Shown here one piece after another: positions 1 through 10,406 of a stretch of 64,000 bases of DNA (within the stretch, counting starts at the first letter, position 1; every line of letters starts with the position of its first letter). Origin of the DNA: Curtobacterium pusillum (GTDB lineage Bacteria > Actinomycetota > Actinomycetes > Actinomycetales > Microbacteriaceae); NCBI RefSeq assembly GCF_007673235.1, contig NZ_VDZH01000003.1, forward strand, positions 531,168-595,167, in the 5' to 3' direction. The position numbers and the translations under genes were made by a program. The notes beneath the pieces were generated by a model. It saw only the letters and a list, made by a program, of their open reading frames with translations. It did not search any database and was not told the origin of the DNA.

Positions 1-876
1 ACCGGCACCGGCCTCGGCGAGCACCGGGGTGGCGGAACCGCGACGCTGCGCCTTCTTCGCGAGACGAGCCTCACGCGCGAGCGCGGCCTCGGAACCAGGC
101 GTCGGCATGCTGCGGATGACGAAGTACTGCTGCGCCATCGTCCAGATGTTGGAGGCGAGCCAGTAGAACATGACGCCGAGGGGGAACGAGAGACCCGAGA
201 TCACGAAGACCAGCGGGAGGATGTACAGCATCATCTTCTGCTGGCGGTACATCGGCGACGCCTTGGTCTCCGGCGACATGTTCTTGGCGACGAGCTGCAG
301 CTGGGTGATGAACTGCGACGCGGTCATCACGACGATCATGAAGCCGGCGATCGCACGGACCTCCCAACCGGAGGCGTTCGTGAAGGTCTCGTGCAGGGGG
401 GCACCGAAGAGCGACGCGTTGCCGAACGACGCGGCGAGGTCGTTCGTCAGCAGGCCGATGCCGGTCTTGTTGATCTGCGCCTCGTGCAGCACCGAGTACA
501 GCGAGAAGAAGATCGGCATCTGGATCAGCAGCGGCAGGCAGGAGCTCAGCGGGTTCGTCCCGGTCTCCTTGTACAGCGCCATGGTCTCGCGGCTCATGGC
601 CTCACGCGAGAACTGGTCCTTCTTGCCCTTGTACTTGTCCTGGATCTTCTTGAGCTGCGGCGCCACCTCGAGCATGCGGCGCTGCGACTTGATCTGGCGC
701 ACGAAGATCGGGATGAGCGCGGCGCGGACCACGAACGTCAGGAAGATGATGGAGAGGACCCAGGTGATGCCCGCGCCGGGGTCCATGCCGAGGTTCTCGA
801 AGACCCAGTGGAATCCGACGAGGATGGCCGAGACCACCCATTTGAGCGGCCAGAGGATCGTACCGATGAGGTCCAT
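1..876 (-). CDS. yidC: YidC/Oxa1 membrane protein insertase, 3' end cut by window edge
   Basis: YidC inserts and folds inner-membrane proteins, alone or with the Sec translocon. Read leftward from ATG at 876, the frame stays open to base 1, giving 292 residues, so the C-terminal tail lies outside the window. The N-terminus (MDLIGTILWPLKW) is the short Gram-positive/actinobacterial form without a large periplasmic domain. It is followed by a hydrophobic segment, a basic cytoplasmic loop (VRQIKSQRRMLEVAPQLKKI) and the conserved NPLSSCLPLLIQMPIFFSLY region. Later hydrophobic stretches match the remaining transmembrane helices, and the visible end is rich in Ala, Arg and Lys. It lies 8 bases downstream of yidD in the rpmH-rnpA-yidD-yidC order that is standard beside bacterial origins. 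Confidence 0.95.
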   Translation of the reverse strand, partial: MDLIGTILWPLKWVVSAILVGFHWVFENLGMDPGAGITWVLSIIFLTFVVRAALIPIFVRQIKSQRRMLEVAPQLKKIQDKYKGKKDQFSREAMSRETMALYKETGTNPLSSCLPLLIQMPIFFSLYSVLHEAQINKTGIGLLTNDLAASFGNASLFGAPLHETFTNASGWEVRAIAGFMIVVMTASQFITQLQLVAKNMSPETKASPMYRQQKMMLYILPLVFVISGLSFPLGVMFYWLASNIWTMAQQYFVIRSMPTPGSEAALAREARLAKKAQRRGSATPVLAEAGAG

Positions 877-884
877 GGGGACGG

Positions 885-1265
885 TCACGCCTTTCGAGTG
901 CGCTGGGGGAGCAGAACGGGGCGGAGGTTCCCGACCGCGGGCTGCGGCTGCTGCTGGGTCGGCGCGAGCACGAACCCGAACCGGTTGACGTCGTAGGGGC
1001 GACGCCGTGCACGGACGTCGTCGATGCCCCCGGCTGCCCAGGGGTTGCACCGTGCGATGCGCCATGCGCCCATCGCCGATCCGCGGACGACGCCGTACTG
1101 CTGGATGGCTTCGAGGGCGTACCTGGAGCACGAGGGGTGGTACCGGCAGACGTTGCCGTAGAGCGGTGAGATCACGGCCCGGTACGCGCGCAGCACGACC
1201 ACGCACGCGTTGCGCGGGAGCAACGCGACGACCCAGGCGAGCCGGGTCCAGAGGTTGCGGTTCAT
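885..1265 (-). CDS. yidD: Membrane protein insertion efficiency factor YidD
   Basis: This is a small (126 aa) YidD-family protein, thought to assist YidC-dependent membrane insertion at the inner face of the membrane. The start (MNRNLWTRL) is chosen because its ATG overlaps the rnpA stop codon by four bases (ATGA on the minus strand), which indicates translational coupling. The family signature CRYHPSCSRYALEAI is present with its cysteines, preceded by a hydrophobic/amphipathic N-terminus (VVLRAYRAVISPLYG) and followed by the CNPWAAGGIDDV region. The C-terminal tail after about residue 85 is rich in Arg, Gln and Pro and less conserved. Its position between rnpA and yidC supports the call. Confidence 0.95.
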   Translation of the reverse strand: MNRNLWTRLAWVVALLPRNACVVVLRAYRAVISPLYGNVCRYHPSCSRYALEAIQQYGVVRGSAMGAWRIARCNPWAAGGIDDVRARRRPYDVNRFGFVLAPTQQQPQPAVGNLRPVLLPQRTRKA

Positions 1266-1627
1266 GCTGCTGCCTTCTCCACACCACGCGCACAGGAGCG
1301 CGTGACGTCTTCGAGCAGGGTAGGCCATCCGGCCTGCGCAGCGGCTGGCAGTGCGCGGACCACCACGTCGTACCCGACGGGGATGTCCGCGAGGAGGCCG
1401 TGCGCGATCGCCTTGAGGCGACGCCTGATCAGGTTCCGGGTCACGGCGTTGCCCACCGTCTTGGCGACGATGAACCCGAATCGGGTCGGACCGACACCAC
1501 TCGACGCGTCGTCCGTGGTGCGACGGACCACCGATACGACGGCGTGCGCCGTGGCGCTCCTGCGACCACGACGCACGACGGACCGGTAGTCGTCACCACG
1601 GACGATGCGGTTGGCGCGGGCCAACAC
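1262..1627 (-). CDS. rnpA: Ribonuclease P protein component
   Basis: RnpA is the protein subunit of RNase P, which cuts the 5' leader from precursor tRNAs together with the RNA subunit (rnpB, not seen here). The protein is 121 aa from a GTG start (VLARANRIVRGDDYRSVVRRG). A longer open frame continues upstream but lacks family similarity, so the GTG at 1627 is preferred. The RNP-binding motif is clear in TVGNAVTRNLIRRRLKAI, containing the conserved R-N-x-x-R-R-R-L. The gene starts 58 bases after the rpmH stop and overlaps yidD by four bases, consistent with the rpmH-rnpA operon. Confidence 0.95.
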   Translation of the reverse strand: MLARANRIVRGDDYRSVVRRGRRSATAHAVVSVVRRTTDDASSGVGPTRFGFIVAKTVGNAVTRNLIRRRLKAIAHGLLADIPVGYDVVVRALPAAAQAGWPTLLEDVTRSCARGVEKAAA

Positions 1628-1685
1628 GATCGCTACCAGGTGTCCGGACGAGACCGGACGGGGTGCCCGATCAGGCGCGACTCGT

Positions 1686-1823
1686 TCAGGCGCTGAGCTC
1701 GGTGCGGCCCTTGGAACGGCGCGCGGCGAGGATGGCGCGGCCGGCACGGGTGCGCATGCGGGCACGGAAGCCGTGCTTCTTGGCACGACGACGGTTGTTC
1801 GGCTGGAAGGTGCGCTTGCTCAT
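1686..1823 (-). CDS. rpmH: 50S ribosomal protein L34
   Basis: This is a 45-residue, very basic ribosomal protein of the large subunit. The sequence [19 protein letters not shown] and the following [15 protein letters not shown] region match L34 along its full length. The ATG at 1823 is the only sensible start. The gene leads the leftward rpmH-rnpA-yidD-yidC operon, divergent from dnaA across about 500 bases, the usual arrangement at actinobacterial origins. Confidence 0.97.
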   Translation of the reverse strand: MSKRTFQPNNRRRAKKHGFRARMRTRAGRAILAARRSKGRTELSA

Positions 1824-2328
1824 GATGGTCTCCACTACGGCTGCGCTGGGGGAACCCCGACGCGAGTCGTCACGTATGCGTAGTCGTCCGGTGCCGGACG
1901 ACGCAGATGGGCGCGACCGAACGGCCGCAGTCAACTGGTTAACGGTACGTGACAGCGGCGAGCAGGTCAAACCCCGCACGGAGGCGCCTCCACCGGTGCC
2001 GTCCGCACGATCATTATCCACATTGGGGAAAACGTGCGTTCGGTACGACGCGCCCCGGTCCTTTACAGTGGTGTGATCGATCCGCCTGTGGCCCGGCAGG
2101 ACGGGGGAGTCTCCTCGCCCAGCCACCCGCGGCGGTCGTGGAGAACACTGTGGACAACCCTGTGGACCACCACGCGGGACGACACGCGGTCCGGGCCGTC
2201 GAAGAAGCCACCCGGGCACACGACGACCCGCCAGGACGATCCGACGGTCGACGCTGTCCCGGCACACCGGGCGGCCCTGAGCCACGGAACGCCCAACACC
2301 GCACACGAGACCTGGAGACGAGCGCGAC
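1824..2328. other. rpmH-dnaA divergent intergenic region with DnaA boxes
   Basis: This 505-base gap separates the divergent rpmH and dnaA genes and must hold both promoters. It contains an exact DnaA box TTATCCACA at 2014-2022, an exact box in reverse (TGTGGACAA) at 2149-2157 and a near box TGTGGACCA at 2161-2169. These could support autoregulation of dnaA or form part of a bipartite origin. A possible -10 element for dnaA is TACAGT at 2064-2069, without a convincing -35. A GTTAAC hexamer lies at 1939-1944. No protein-coding frame here looks real. Confidence 0.6.
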
Positions 2329-3795
2329 ATGACGATGCCGGCCGACCCCGTCGAGGACCTCTGGTCATCCGTCCTCGGACTCCTCTCGGAGGACGACCGC
2401 ATCACCCCGCAGCTCCACGGCTTCCTCAACCTGGTCGAGCCGAAGGGCGTGCTCGCCGGGACGCTCTACCTCGAGGTCCCGAACGACCTCACCCGCGGCA
2501 TGCTCGAACAGCGCATCCGGATCCCCATCACCGAAGCGGTCTCGCGCATCGGCGACGACACCGTCGCGAACTTCGCCATCACGGTGAACCCGGACATGGC
2601 CTCCGAGCCGCGGGTCGACACCACGGTCGCGAGCCACGTGCCCGAGTACGCCGAGCCCGTGCAGGAGCCCGTCGAGCAGAGTGCGGCGCCACGGCAGTAC
2701 ATCGAGGCACCCTTCGTCCCGAGCCAGATCGACGCCCCTGGTACCAGCGGTCGCCCCGAGTCCCGGCTCAACCCCAAGTACAACTTCGACAACTTCGTCA
2801 TCGGCTCGTCGAACCGCTTCGCCCACGCCGCCGCGGTCGCGGTCGCCGAGGCGCCGGCCAAGGCCTACAACCCCCTCTTCATCTACGGGGACTCCGGCCT
2901 CGGCAAGACCCACCTCCTGCACGCGATCGGCCACTACGCCGAGAGCCTCTACCCGGGGATCCGGGTGCGGTACGTGTCCAGCGAGGAGTTCACGAACGAC
3001 TTCATCAACTCGATCGCGAACAACCGGTCGAACCAGTTCCAGCAGCGCTACCGCGACATCGACATCCTGCTGATCGACGACATCCAGTTCCTCCAGGGCA
3101 AGGACTCGACTCAGGAAGCGTTCTTCCACACGTTCAACACGCTGCACGACCACAACAAGCAGGTCGTCATCACGTCGGACGTCGCGCCGAAGCACCTCAC
3201 GGGGTTCGAGGACCGGATGCGCTCGCGCTTCGAGTGGGGCCTCATCACGGACGTGCAGGCGCCCGAGCTCGAGACGCGCATCGCGATCCTCCGCAAGAAG
3301 GCGCAGTCCGACCACCTGCAGGTGCCGGACGACATCCTCGAGTTCATGGCGTCGAAGGTGTCGAGCAACATCCGCGAGCTCGAGGGGACACTCATCCGCG
3401 TCACCGCGTTCGCGAGCCTCAACCGCACGGCCGTCGACATGGCACTCGTCCAGACCGTCCTGAAGGACCTGATCACCCTCGACGACGACAACGTGGTCGC
3501 GCCGACGGACATCATCAACCACACCGCGGAGTACTTCAAGCTCTCCGTCGACGACCTCTACGGCTCGTCCCGCTCGCAGGCGATCGCCACAGCGCGACAG
3601 ATCGCGATGTACCTCTGCCGCGAGCTCACGAGCCTGTCCCTGCCGAAGATCGGGCAGCTGTTCGGCAACCGCGACCACACCACCGTGATGTACGCGAACA
3701 AGAAGATCACCGAGCTGATGAAGGAGCGACGGTCGATCTACAACCAGGTCACCGAACTCACCAGCCGGATCAAGCAGGACCGCCGCTACCGCTGA
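2329..3795 (+). CDS. dnaA: Chromosomal replication initiator protein DnaA
   Basis: DnaA is the AAA+ ATPase that binds DnaA boxes and melts oriC. The 488-aa protein has the expected four domains. Domain I spans roughly residues 1-90 ([20 protein letters not shown] onward), followed by an acidic, Pro/Glu-rich linker to about 145. The AAA+ core carries Walker A GDSGLGKT at 187-194 and Walker B LLIDD at 247-251. Domain IV bears the DnaA signature [11 protein letters not shown] at about 446-456, which reads the box sequence. The ATG at 2329 follows a purine-rich stretch (GGAGACGAG). Both flanking intergenic regions carry consensus DnaA boxes, suggesting autoregulation. Length and motifs are typical of actinobacterial DnaA. 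Confidence 0.99.
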   Translation: MTMPADPVEDLWSSVLGLLSEDDRITPQLHGFLNLVEPKGVLAGTLYLEVPNDLTRGMLEQRIRIPITEAVSRIGDDTVANFAITVNPDMASEPRVDTTVASHVPEYAEPVQEPVEQSAAPRQYIEAPFVPSQIDAPGTSGRPESRLNPKYNFDNFVIGSSNRFAHAAAVAVAEAPAKAYNPLFIYGDSGLGKTHLLHAIGHYAESLYPGIRVRYVSSEEFTNDFINSIANNRSNQFQQRYRDIDILLIDDIQFLQGKDSTQEAFFHTFNTLHDHNKQVVITSDVAPKHLTGFEDRMRSRFEWGLITDVQAPELETRIAILRKKAQSDHLQVPDDILEFMASKVSSNIRELEGTLIRVTAFASLNRTAVDMALVQTVLKDLITLDDDNVVAPTDIINHTAEYFKLSVDDLYGSSRSQAIATARQIAMYLCRELTSLSLPKIGQLFGNRDHTTVMYANKKITELMKERRSIYNQVTELTSRIKQDRRYR

Positions 3796-3851
3796 TCGCG
3801 GATCGGCCGAGTCGAGCGGCTCGCATCGGCAGATGGTCGCGCCGGCGGCCT

Positions 3852-3889
3852 GGAGGCACGACTGACGACCGTCAGATCGGCCTGCCTCC
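3852..3889. repeat. GGAGGC-type inverted repeat downstream of dnaA
   Basis: The outer arms GGAGGCA (3852-3858) and TGCCTCC (3883-3889) enclose a second small hairpin, CTGACG/CGTCAG (3862-3875). The left arm belongs to the CCTGGAGGC(A/G)CGG family repeated elsewhere in the window, here CCTGGAGGCACGA. It may act as a terminator for dnaA, but there is no run of T after it. Confidence 0.55.
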
Positions 3890-4280
3890 GCGCGCATCCA
3901 CCATCTGAGACGGTTCCATGCACCGGACTTCACACAGTGTGGAAAGCCTGTGGATAACTGTGGAGGACACGCCGGTCGGTTGTTCACAGCGAAGGGGCCA
4001 CCTGTGGAGACTGGGGATGGAAGTGGATAGATGAGATTCACTCATCCAGAGGTCCCCCACACACCGCTCACAACTCACACGTGTGTAGTTCCCTGTGGAC
4101 AAGCGGTGTTAACAGGTTTATCCACAGTGTGCACAGGCGTTAACACCATTACTCCTGGTTAACGATTGATCTCAGCGGGCCAACCTTGTGGACGGCGGGA
4201 TGACAAGAAATCCGGGCCGGGTCGGGCTGTGCCACAATGGGGCGGCCGGACAGTCCAACCGATCGACAGGGGTTCCAGCT
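3890..4280. other. Putative replication origin oriC (dnaA-dnaN intergenic)
   Basis: This is the gap between dnaA and dnaN, the usual oriC site in actinobacteria. DnaA boxes include TGTGGATAA (3949-3957), TTGTTCACA (3980-3988), TGTGGACAA (4094-4102) and TTATCCACA (4118-4126), with several degenerate TGTGGA- sites between them. Three GTTAAC hexamers lie at 4108-4113, 4139-4144 and 4158-4163 in a locally AT-richer stretch that could be the unwinding element. The dnaN promoter must also lie here; CACAAT at 4233-4238 is a weak -10 candidate. Box density, AT content and gene context support an origin; origin activity itself is inferred. Confidence 0.8.
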
Positions 4281-5426
4281 GTGAAGTTCGAGGTCAACCG
4301 GGACGTCTTCTCCGAAGCCGTCTCCTTCGCGGTGAAGCTCCTCCCACAGCGCACGACCCTCCCGATCCTCTCGGGCGTCCTCATCCACGCCGACGGCGAC
4401 CGACTCACGCTCTCGTCGTTCGACTACGAGGTCTCGGCGCAGACGTCCATCGCCGCGCAGATCGACGACCCGGGCACGGTGCTCGTCTCAGGCCGCCTGC
4501 TGAACGACATCGCGAGCCGCCTGCCGAACGCGCCGGTCACGTTCACCACCGAGGACTCGAAGATCTCGGTCACCTGCGGGTCGGCACACTTCACGCTGCT
4601 GTCCATGCCTGTCGAGGAGTACCCGACGCTCCCGGAGATCGGTGCGCAGACCGGCGTCATCCCCGGCGACGCGTTCTCCGAGGCCGTCTCCCAGGTCGCC
4701 GTCGCCGCCAGCCGCGACGACGTCACCCCGGTGATCACCGGCGTGCAGCTCGAGGTCGGTGACAACGACCTCTCGCTCATCGCCACGGACCGCTACCGCG
4801 TCGCCGTCCGCACGATCGCGTGGGACTCCGGCCGCGTCGGTTCGGACCCGCTGCACGCACTCGTGCCGGCCCGCACCCTGCAGGAGGTCGGCCGCACCTT
4901 CGGCTCGGCGTCCACGGTGTCGGTCTCGATCAGCGGCTCGTCAGACCGCGAACTCATCGCGTTCCACGCCGACGACAAGACCGTCACCTCGTTGCTCATC
5001 AAGGGCAACTACCCGCCGGTCCGCCGGCTCTTCCCCGAGACCGTCCAGGACCACGCGGTGATCAACACCGCGGAACTGGTCGAGGCGGTCCGACGGGTCT
5101 CCCTCGTCCTGGAGCGCGAAGCCGCGCTCCGGTTCTCCTTCACGGTCGACGGGCTCACGCTCGAAGCGATCGGTTCCGAACAAGCGCAGGCGTCAGAGTC
5201 GATCAGTGCGTTGCTGACCGGGGAGGAAACGGTGGTCTCGCTGAAGCCCGCCTTCCTCCTGGACGGGTTGAACGCGGTGCACTCCGAGTTCGTCCGGATC
5301 TCCTTCACCAAGACGGAGAACCCCAACAAGCCGGGTCCGGTGCTCATCACCGGACAGACCTCGCAAGAGGCCCCGGCGACGGACGGATACCGGTACCTCC
5401 TGCAGCCCAATCTCCTGCTGCGGTAA
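4281..5426 (+). CDS. dnaN: DNA polymerase III beta sliding clamp
   Basis: The beta clamp encircles DNA and tethers DNA polymerase III and other repair factors. The GTG start at 4281 is chosen because the mature sequence (MKFEVNRDVFSEAVSFAVKL) matches the family N-terminus; an upstream in-frame extension from 4188 has no similarity. The 381-aa length fits the three-domain clamp fold, and the C-terminal region ends with LITGQTSQEAPATDGYRYLL, near the canonical clamp C-terminus. It follows oriC and precedes gnd and recF in the same direction. Confidence 0.97.
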   Translation: MKFEVNRDVFSEAVSFAVKLLPQRTTLPILSGVLIHADGDRLTLSSFDYEVSAQTSIAAQIDDPGTVLVSGRLLNDIASRLPNAPVTFTTEDSKISVTCGSAHFTLLSMPVEEYPTLPEIGAQTGVIPGDAFSEAVSQVAVAASRDDVTPVITGVQLEVGDNDLSLIATDRYRVAVRTIAWDSGRVGSDPLHALVPARTLQEVGRTFGSASTVSVSISGSSDRELIAFHADDKTVTSLLIKGNYPPVRRLFPETVQDHAVINTAELVEAVRRVSLVLEREAALRFSFTVDGLTLEAIGSEQAQASESISALLTGEETVVSLKPAFLLDGLNAVHSEFVRISFTKTENPNKPGPVLITGQTSQEAPATDGYRYLLQPNLLLR

Positions 5427-5496
5427 GCGCAACAGCCGAACGCTGCGCTGACGCGCCACCCCTGCATCAGCGCGACGACGAACAGAAGAGGAAATC

Positions 5497-6384
5497 ATGC
5501 ACATCGGTCTTGTCGGCCTCGGTCGCATGGGCAACAACATGCGTGCCCGTCTCCGCAACGCAGGCATCGAGGTCACCGGCTACGACGCGAACCCCGCCGT
5601 CTCGGACGTCGCCGACCTCGGCGCACTCGCCGCGGCGCTCCCCGAGGGCAAGAAGCTCGTGTGGGTCATGGTCCCGCACGGCAAGATCACCGACGACGTG
5701 ATCACCGACCTGTCGAACGTCCTGAGCGAGGGCGACCTCGTGATCGACGGCGGCAACTCGAAGTGGCTCGACGACGAGGTGCACGCCAAGCAGCTCGACG
5801 CCAAGGGCATCCGCTACATGGACGCCGGTGTCTCCGGTGGCGTCTGGGGCAAGGACAACGGCTACGGCCTCATGGTGGGCGGCGCCCCCGAGGACGTCGA
5901 GTTCGCCATGCCCGTCTTCGACGCACTCCGTCCCGAGGGTCCCCGCGAAGAGGGCTTCTCGCACGCCGGCGGCGTCGGCGCGGGTCACTACGCGAAGATG
6001 GTCCACAACGGCATCGAGTACGCGATCATGCAGGCGTACGGCGAGGGCTACGAGCTCCTCGAGGCCAAGGACATCGTCCACGACGTCCCCGCGGTCTTCG
6101 CCGGTTGGCAGCGTGGCACGGTCGTCCGCTCCTGGCTGCTCGACCTCCTCGTCCTCGCCATCAACGAGGACCCGAAGCTCGACGAGCTCGAGGGCTACGT
6201 CGACGACTCGGGCGAGGGTCGCTGGACCCTCGAAGAGGCGATCGAGCTCGCGGTGCCGATGCCCGCGCTCTCCGCGGCGATGTTCGCCCGCTTCGTCTCG
6301 CGTCAGGGCAGCGAGTCCCCGACGATGAAGGCCGTCGCGGCGCTCCGCAACCAGTTCGGCGGCCACGCCGTCAAGAAGGCGTAG
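5497..6384 (+). CDS. gnd: 6-phosphogluconate dehydrogenase, decarboxylating (short form)
   Basis: The enzyme oxidises 6-phosphogluconate to ribulose 5-phosphate and CO2 in the pentose phosphate pathway. It is 295 aa long, the short bacterial form, not the roughly 470-aa form. The N-terminal Rossmann motif is GLVGLGRMGNNM (residues 4-15). The substrate region GVSGGVWGKDNGYGLMVGG and the later GAGHYAKMVHNGIEYA, with the catalytic Lys, are intact. The ATG at 5497 follows AAGAGGAAATC, a good ribosome-binding site. Placement of gnd between dnaN and recF is a recurring actinobacterial arrangement and is not a sign of transfer. Confidence 0.93.
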   Translation: MHIGLVGLGRMGNNMRARLRNAGIEVTGYDANPAVSDVADLGALAAALPEGKKLVWVMVPHGKITDDVITDLSNVLSEGDLVIDGGNSKWLDDEVHAKQLDAKGIRYMDAGVSGGVWGKDNGYGLMVGGAPEDVEFAMPVFDALRPEGPREEGFSHAGGVGAGHYAKMVHNGIEYAIMQAYGEGYELLEAKDIVHDVPAVFAGWQRGTVVRSWLLDLLVLAINEDPKLDELEGYVDDSGEGRWTLEEAIELAVPMPALSAAMFARFVSRQGSESPTMKAVAALRNQFGGHAVKKA

Positions 6385-6417
6385 CTCAGGTAACCACCTG
6401 AGCTCGTCTCGGCCCGC

Positions 6418-7653
6418 GTGCACGTCGACCACCTGCAACTGACGGACTTCCGGAACTACCGGGAGGCCGAGGTCGACCTCGCACGCGGGCCGAACCTGTT
6501 CGTCGGACGGAACGGACAGGGCAAGACCAACCTCGTCGAGGCGATCGGTTACCTGTCGACGCTCGGCTCGCACCGGGTCCCGACGGACGCCGCACTCGTC
6601 CGGCAGGGCTGCGACGCCGCGATCGTCCGCGCTCGGCTCGCCCACGAGGACCGCAGCATCCTCGCCGAGGTGCAGATCAACCGCACCGGCGGGAACCGTG
6701 CACAGGTGAACCGCTCGGCCATCAAGCCGCGCGAGCTCCCGCGGTACTGCACGAGCGTGCTCTTCGCGCCGGAGGACCTCGCGCTCGTCCGCGGTGAACC
6801 GGCCGGTCGGCGCCGGATGCTCGACGAACTCCTCGGCCAGATCGCCCCGCGCATGCAGGGCGTCCTCGCCGACTACGACCGAACGCTCCGGCAGCGGAAC
6901 ACCCTGCTGAAGTCCGCCCGGGCGACGGGCGCGAAGGCGGGTTCGCTCGCGACGCTCGACGTCTGGGACGAACGGCTCGTCGCGTTCGGCTCCGAGATCA
7001 TCGCCGCTCGTGACCACCTCACCCGGCGGCTCGCACCGTTCGTGGCCGAGGCGTACGCGACCGTCGCCGGCGAACGGCACGAGGCGTCGATCTCGGGTGT
7101 GCTCAGTGTCCGCGGCGGCGACCCGGAGGACGCGGCAGCGACGGATCCCGTCCTCGGGACACCGGACGAGCCGGTCAGCATCGCGGCGGCCGCCGATGCG
7201 TTCCGGGCCGCGCTCGAGCGACGGCGGCGTGACGAGCTCGACCGCGGCCTGACGCTCGTCGGGCCCCACCGGGACGACGTGCTCTTCCAGCTGAACGGGT
7301 TACCCGCCCGCGGGTACGCCAGCCACGGGGAGTCGTGGTCGTTCGCGCTCGCCGTGCAGCTCGCCAGTGCGTCGATCCTGCGCGTCGAGTCGAGCCTGGG
7401 CGACCCGATCATCATCCTCGACGACGTGTTCGCCGAACTCGACGAGTCCCGTCGGGAGCGCCTGGCCGGAGCGGTCGCGGACTACGAGCAGGTGCTCATC
7501 ACCGCGGCGGTCTTCGGCGACGTGCCCGAGCAGTTGGCCGCGCACACCGTGCGGATCGAGGCCGGCACGATCGTGACCGGCGAGGCGGAGGCGAGCCGCG
7601 CCTCCAGTCCGACCGAGCGCACGGGAGACCACCCGACGGAGGCCGGCGTCTGA
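6418..7653 (+). CDS. recF: DNA replication/repair protein RecF
   Basis: RecF is an SMC-like ABC ATPase that loads RecA at single-stranded gaps with RecO and RecR. The 411-aa protein starts at GTG with the typical MHVDHLQLTDFRNYREAEVD. Walker A is GRNGQGKTN at residues 30-38. Walker B and the D-loop, IIILDDVFAELDESRRERLA, lie near residues 330-350. The start lacks a clear ribosome-binding site but matches family N-termini exactly. The stop codon overlaps the start of the next gene (TGATG), implying translational coupling. The final 30 or so residues are a family-variable tail. Confidence 0.96.
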   Translation: MHVDHLQLTDFRNYREAEVDLARGPNLFVGRNGQGKTNLVEAIGYLSTLGSHRVPTDAALVRQGCDAAIVRARLAHEDRSILAEVQINRTGGNRAQVNRSAIKPRELPRYCTSVLFAPEDLALVRGEPAGRRRMLDELLGQIAPRMQGVLADYDRTLRQRNTLLKSARATGAKAGSLATLDVWDERLVAFGSEIIAARDHLTRRLAPFVAEAYATVAGERHEASISGVLSVRGGDPEDAAATDPVLGTPDEPVSIAAAADAFRAALERRRRDELDRGLTLVGPHRDDVLFQLNGLPARGYASHGESWSFALAVQLASASILRVESSLGDPIIILDDVFAELDESRRERLAGAVADYEQVLITAAVFGDVPEQLAAHTVRIEAGTIVTGEAEASRASSPTERTGDHPTEAGV

Positions 7654-8153
7654 TGCCGAAACCCGTGAAGCCCACCGAGCCCTCTCGGGTCTACCGGCAC
7701 CTCCGTGCCGTGTTCGGCGACCCCTCGAAGCGCGGCGTCGACGCGCGCCGCCGGCGCATGAAGGGACTCGACCCGGACTCCGTGCCCTACGGCCGCGGTC
7801 GCGAGCCCGCCGGACTCGGCGACATCGTCGGGTCGTTGGCCCAGGAACTCGGCTGGACAGAACCCCTCGCCCGCTCGGAGCTGTTCGTCGACTGGCCGTC
7901 CGTGGTGGGGGACGAACTCGCGAAGCACTCCCGGCCGATGACGATCGACGACGGCGCGCTCGTCATCCGGTGCGACTCGACGGCCTGGGCGACCCAGCTC
8001 AGACTGATGCGGAGCACCATCACGACGACGATCGCCGAGCGGCACCCGGAGGCAGGGGTGCAGTCGATCCGGGTTTCGGGCCCCGACGCCCCCACCTGGA
8101 AACGCGGTCCCAGGACGGTCCAGGGGCGCGGTCCTCGCGACACTTACGGGTGA
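7653..8153 (+). CDS. DUF721 protein, DciA-like helicase-loading factor
   Basis: This 166-aa DUF721-family protein is coupled to recF (TGATG overlap). DUF721 proteins include DciA, which assists loading of the replicative helicase DnaB in bacteria that lack DnaC. The conserved core is visible at about residues 65-125: FVDWPSVVGDELAKHSRP, then ALVIRCDSTAWATQLRLM. The N-terminus is basic (RVYRHLRAVFGDPSKRGVDA), and the C-terminus is Arg/Gly/Pro-rich. The recF-DUF721-gyrB neighbourhood matches other actinobacterial origins. The helicase-loader role is inferred from the family. Confidence 0.85.
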   Translation: MPKPVKPTEPSRVYRHLRAVFGDPSKRGVDARRRRMKGLDPDSVPYGRGREPAGLGDIVGSLAQELGWTEPLARSELFVDWPSVVGDELAKHSRPMTIDDGALVIRCDSTAWATQLRLMRSTITTTIAERHPEAGVQSIRVSGPDAPTWKRGPRTVQGRGPRDTYG

Positions 8154-10289
<2,136 letters not shown>

Positions 10290-10295
10290 TCCTGG

Positions 10296-10378
10296 CCTGG
10301 AGGCACGGCGTGAGCCGCGCGCACCAGTCCTGACCACCTGTGGTCGCGCCCGGCGCGACGATGTGAACCACAGCCTCC
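10296..10378. repeat. GGAGGC-type inverted repeat between gyrB and gyrA
   Basis: CCTGGAGGCACGG (10296-10308) is an exact copy of the window's repeated 13-mer. GCCTCC at 10373-10378 forms the opposite arm. Between them lies a hairpin, GACCAC/GTGGTC (10332-10345). The element occupies most of the gyrB-gyrA gap. Confidence 0.55.
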
Positions 10379-10406
10379 CGGCTGTCCAGAAAGGGAACGA
10401 AGCCAC

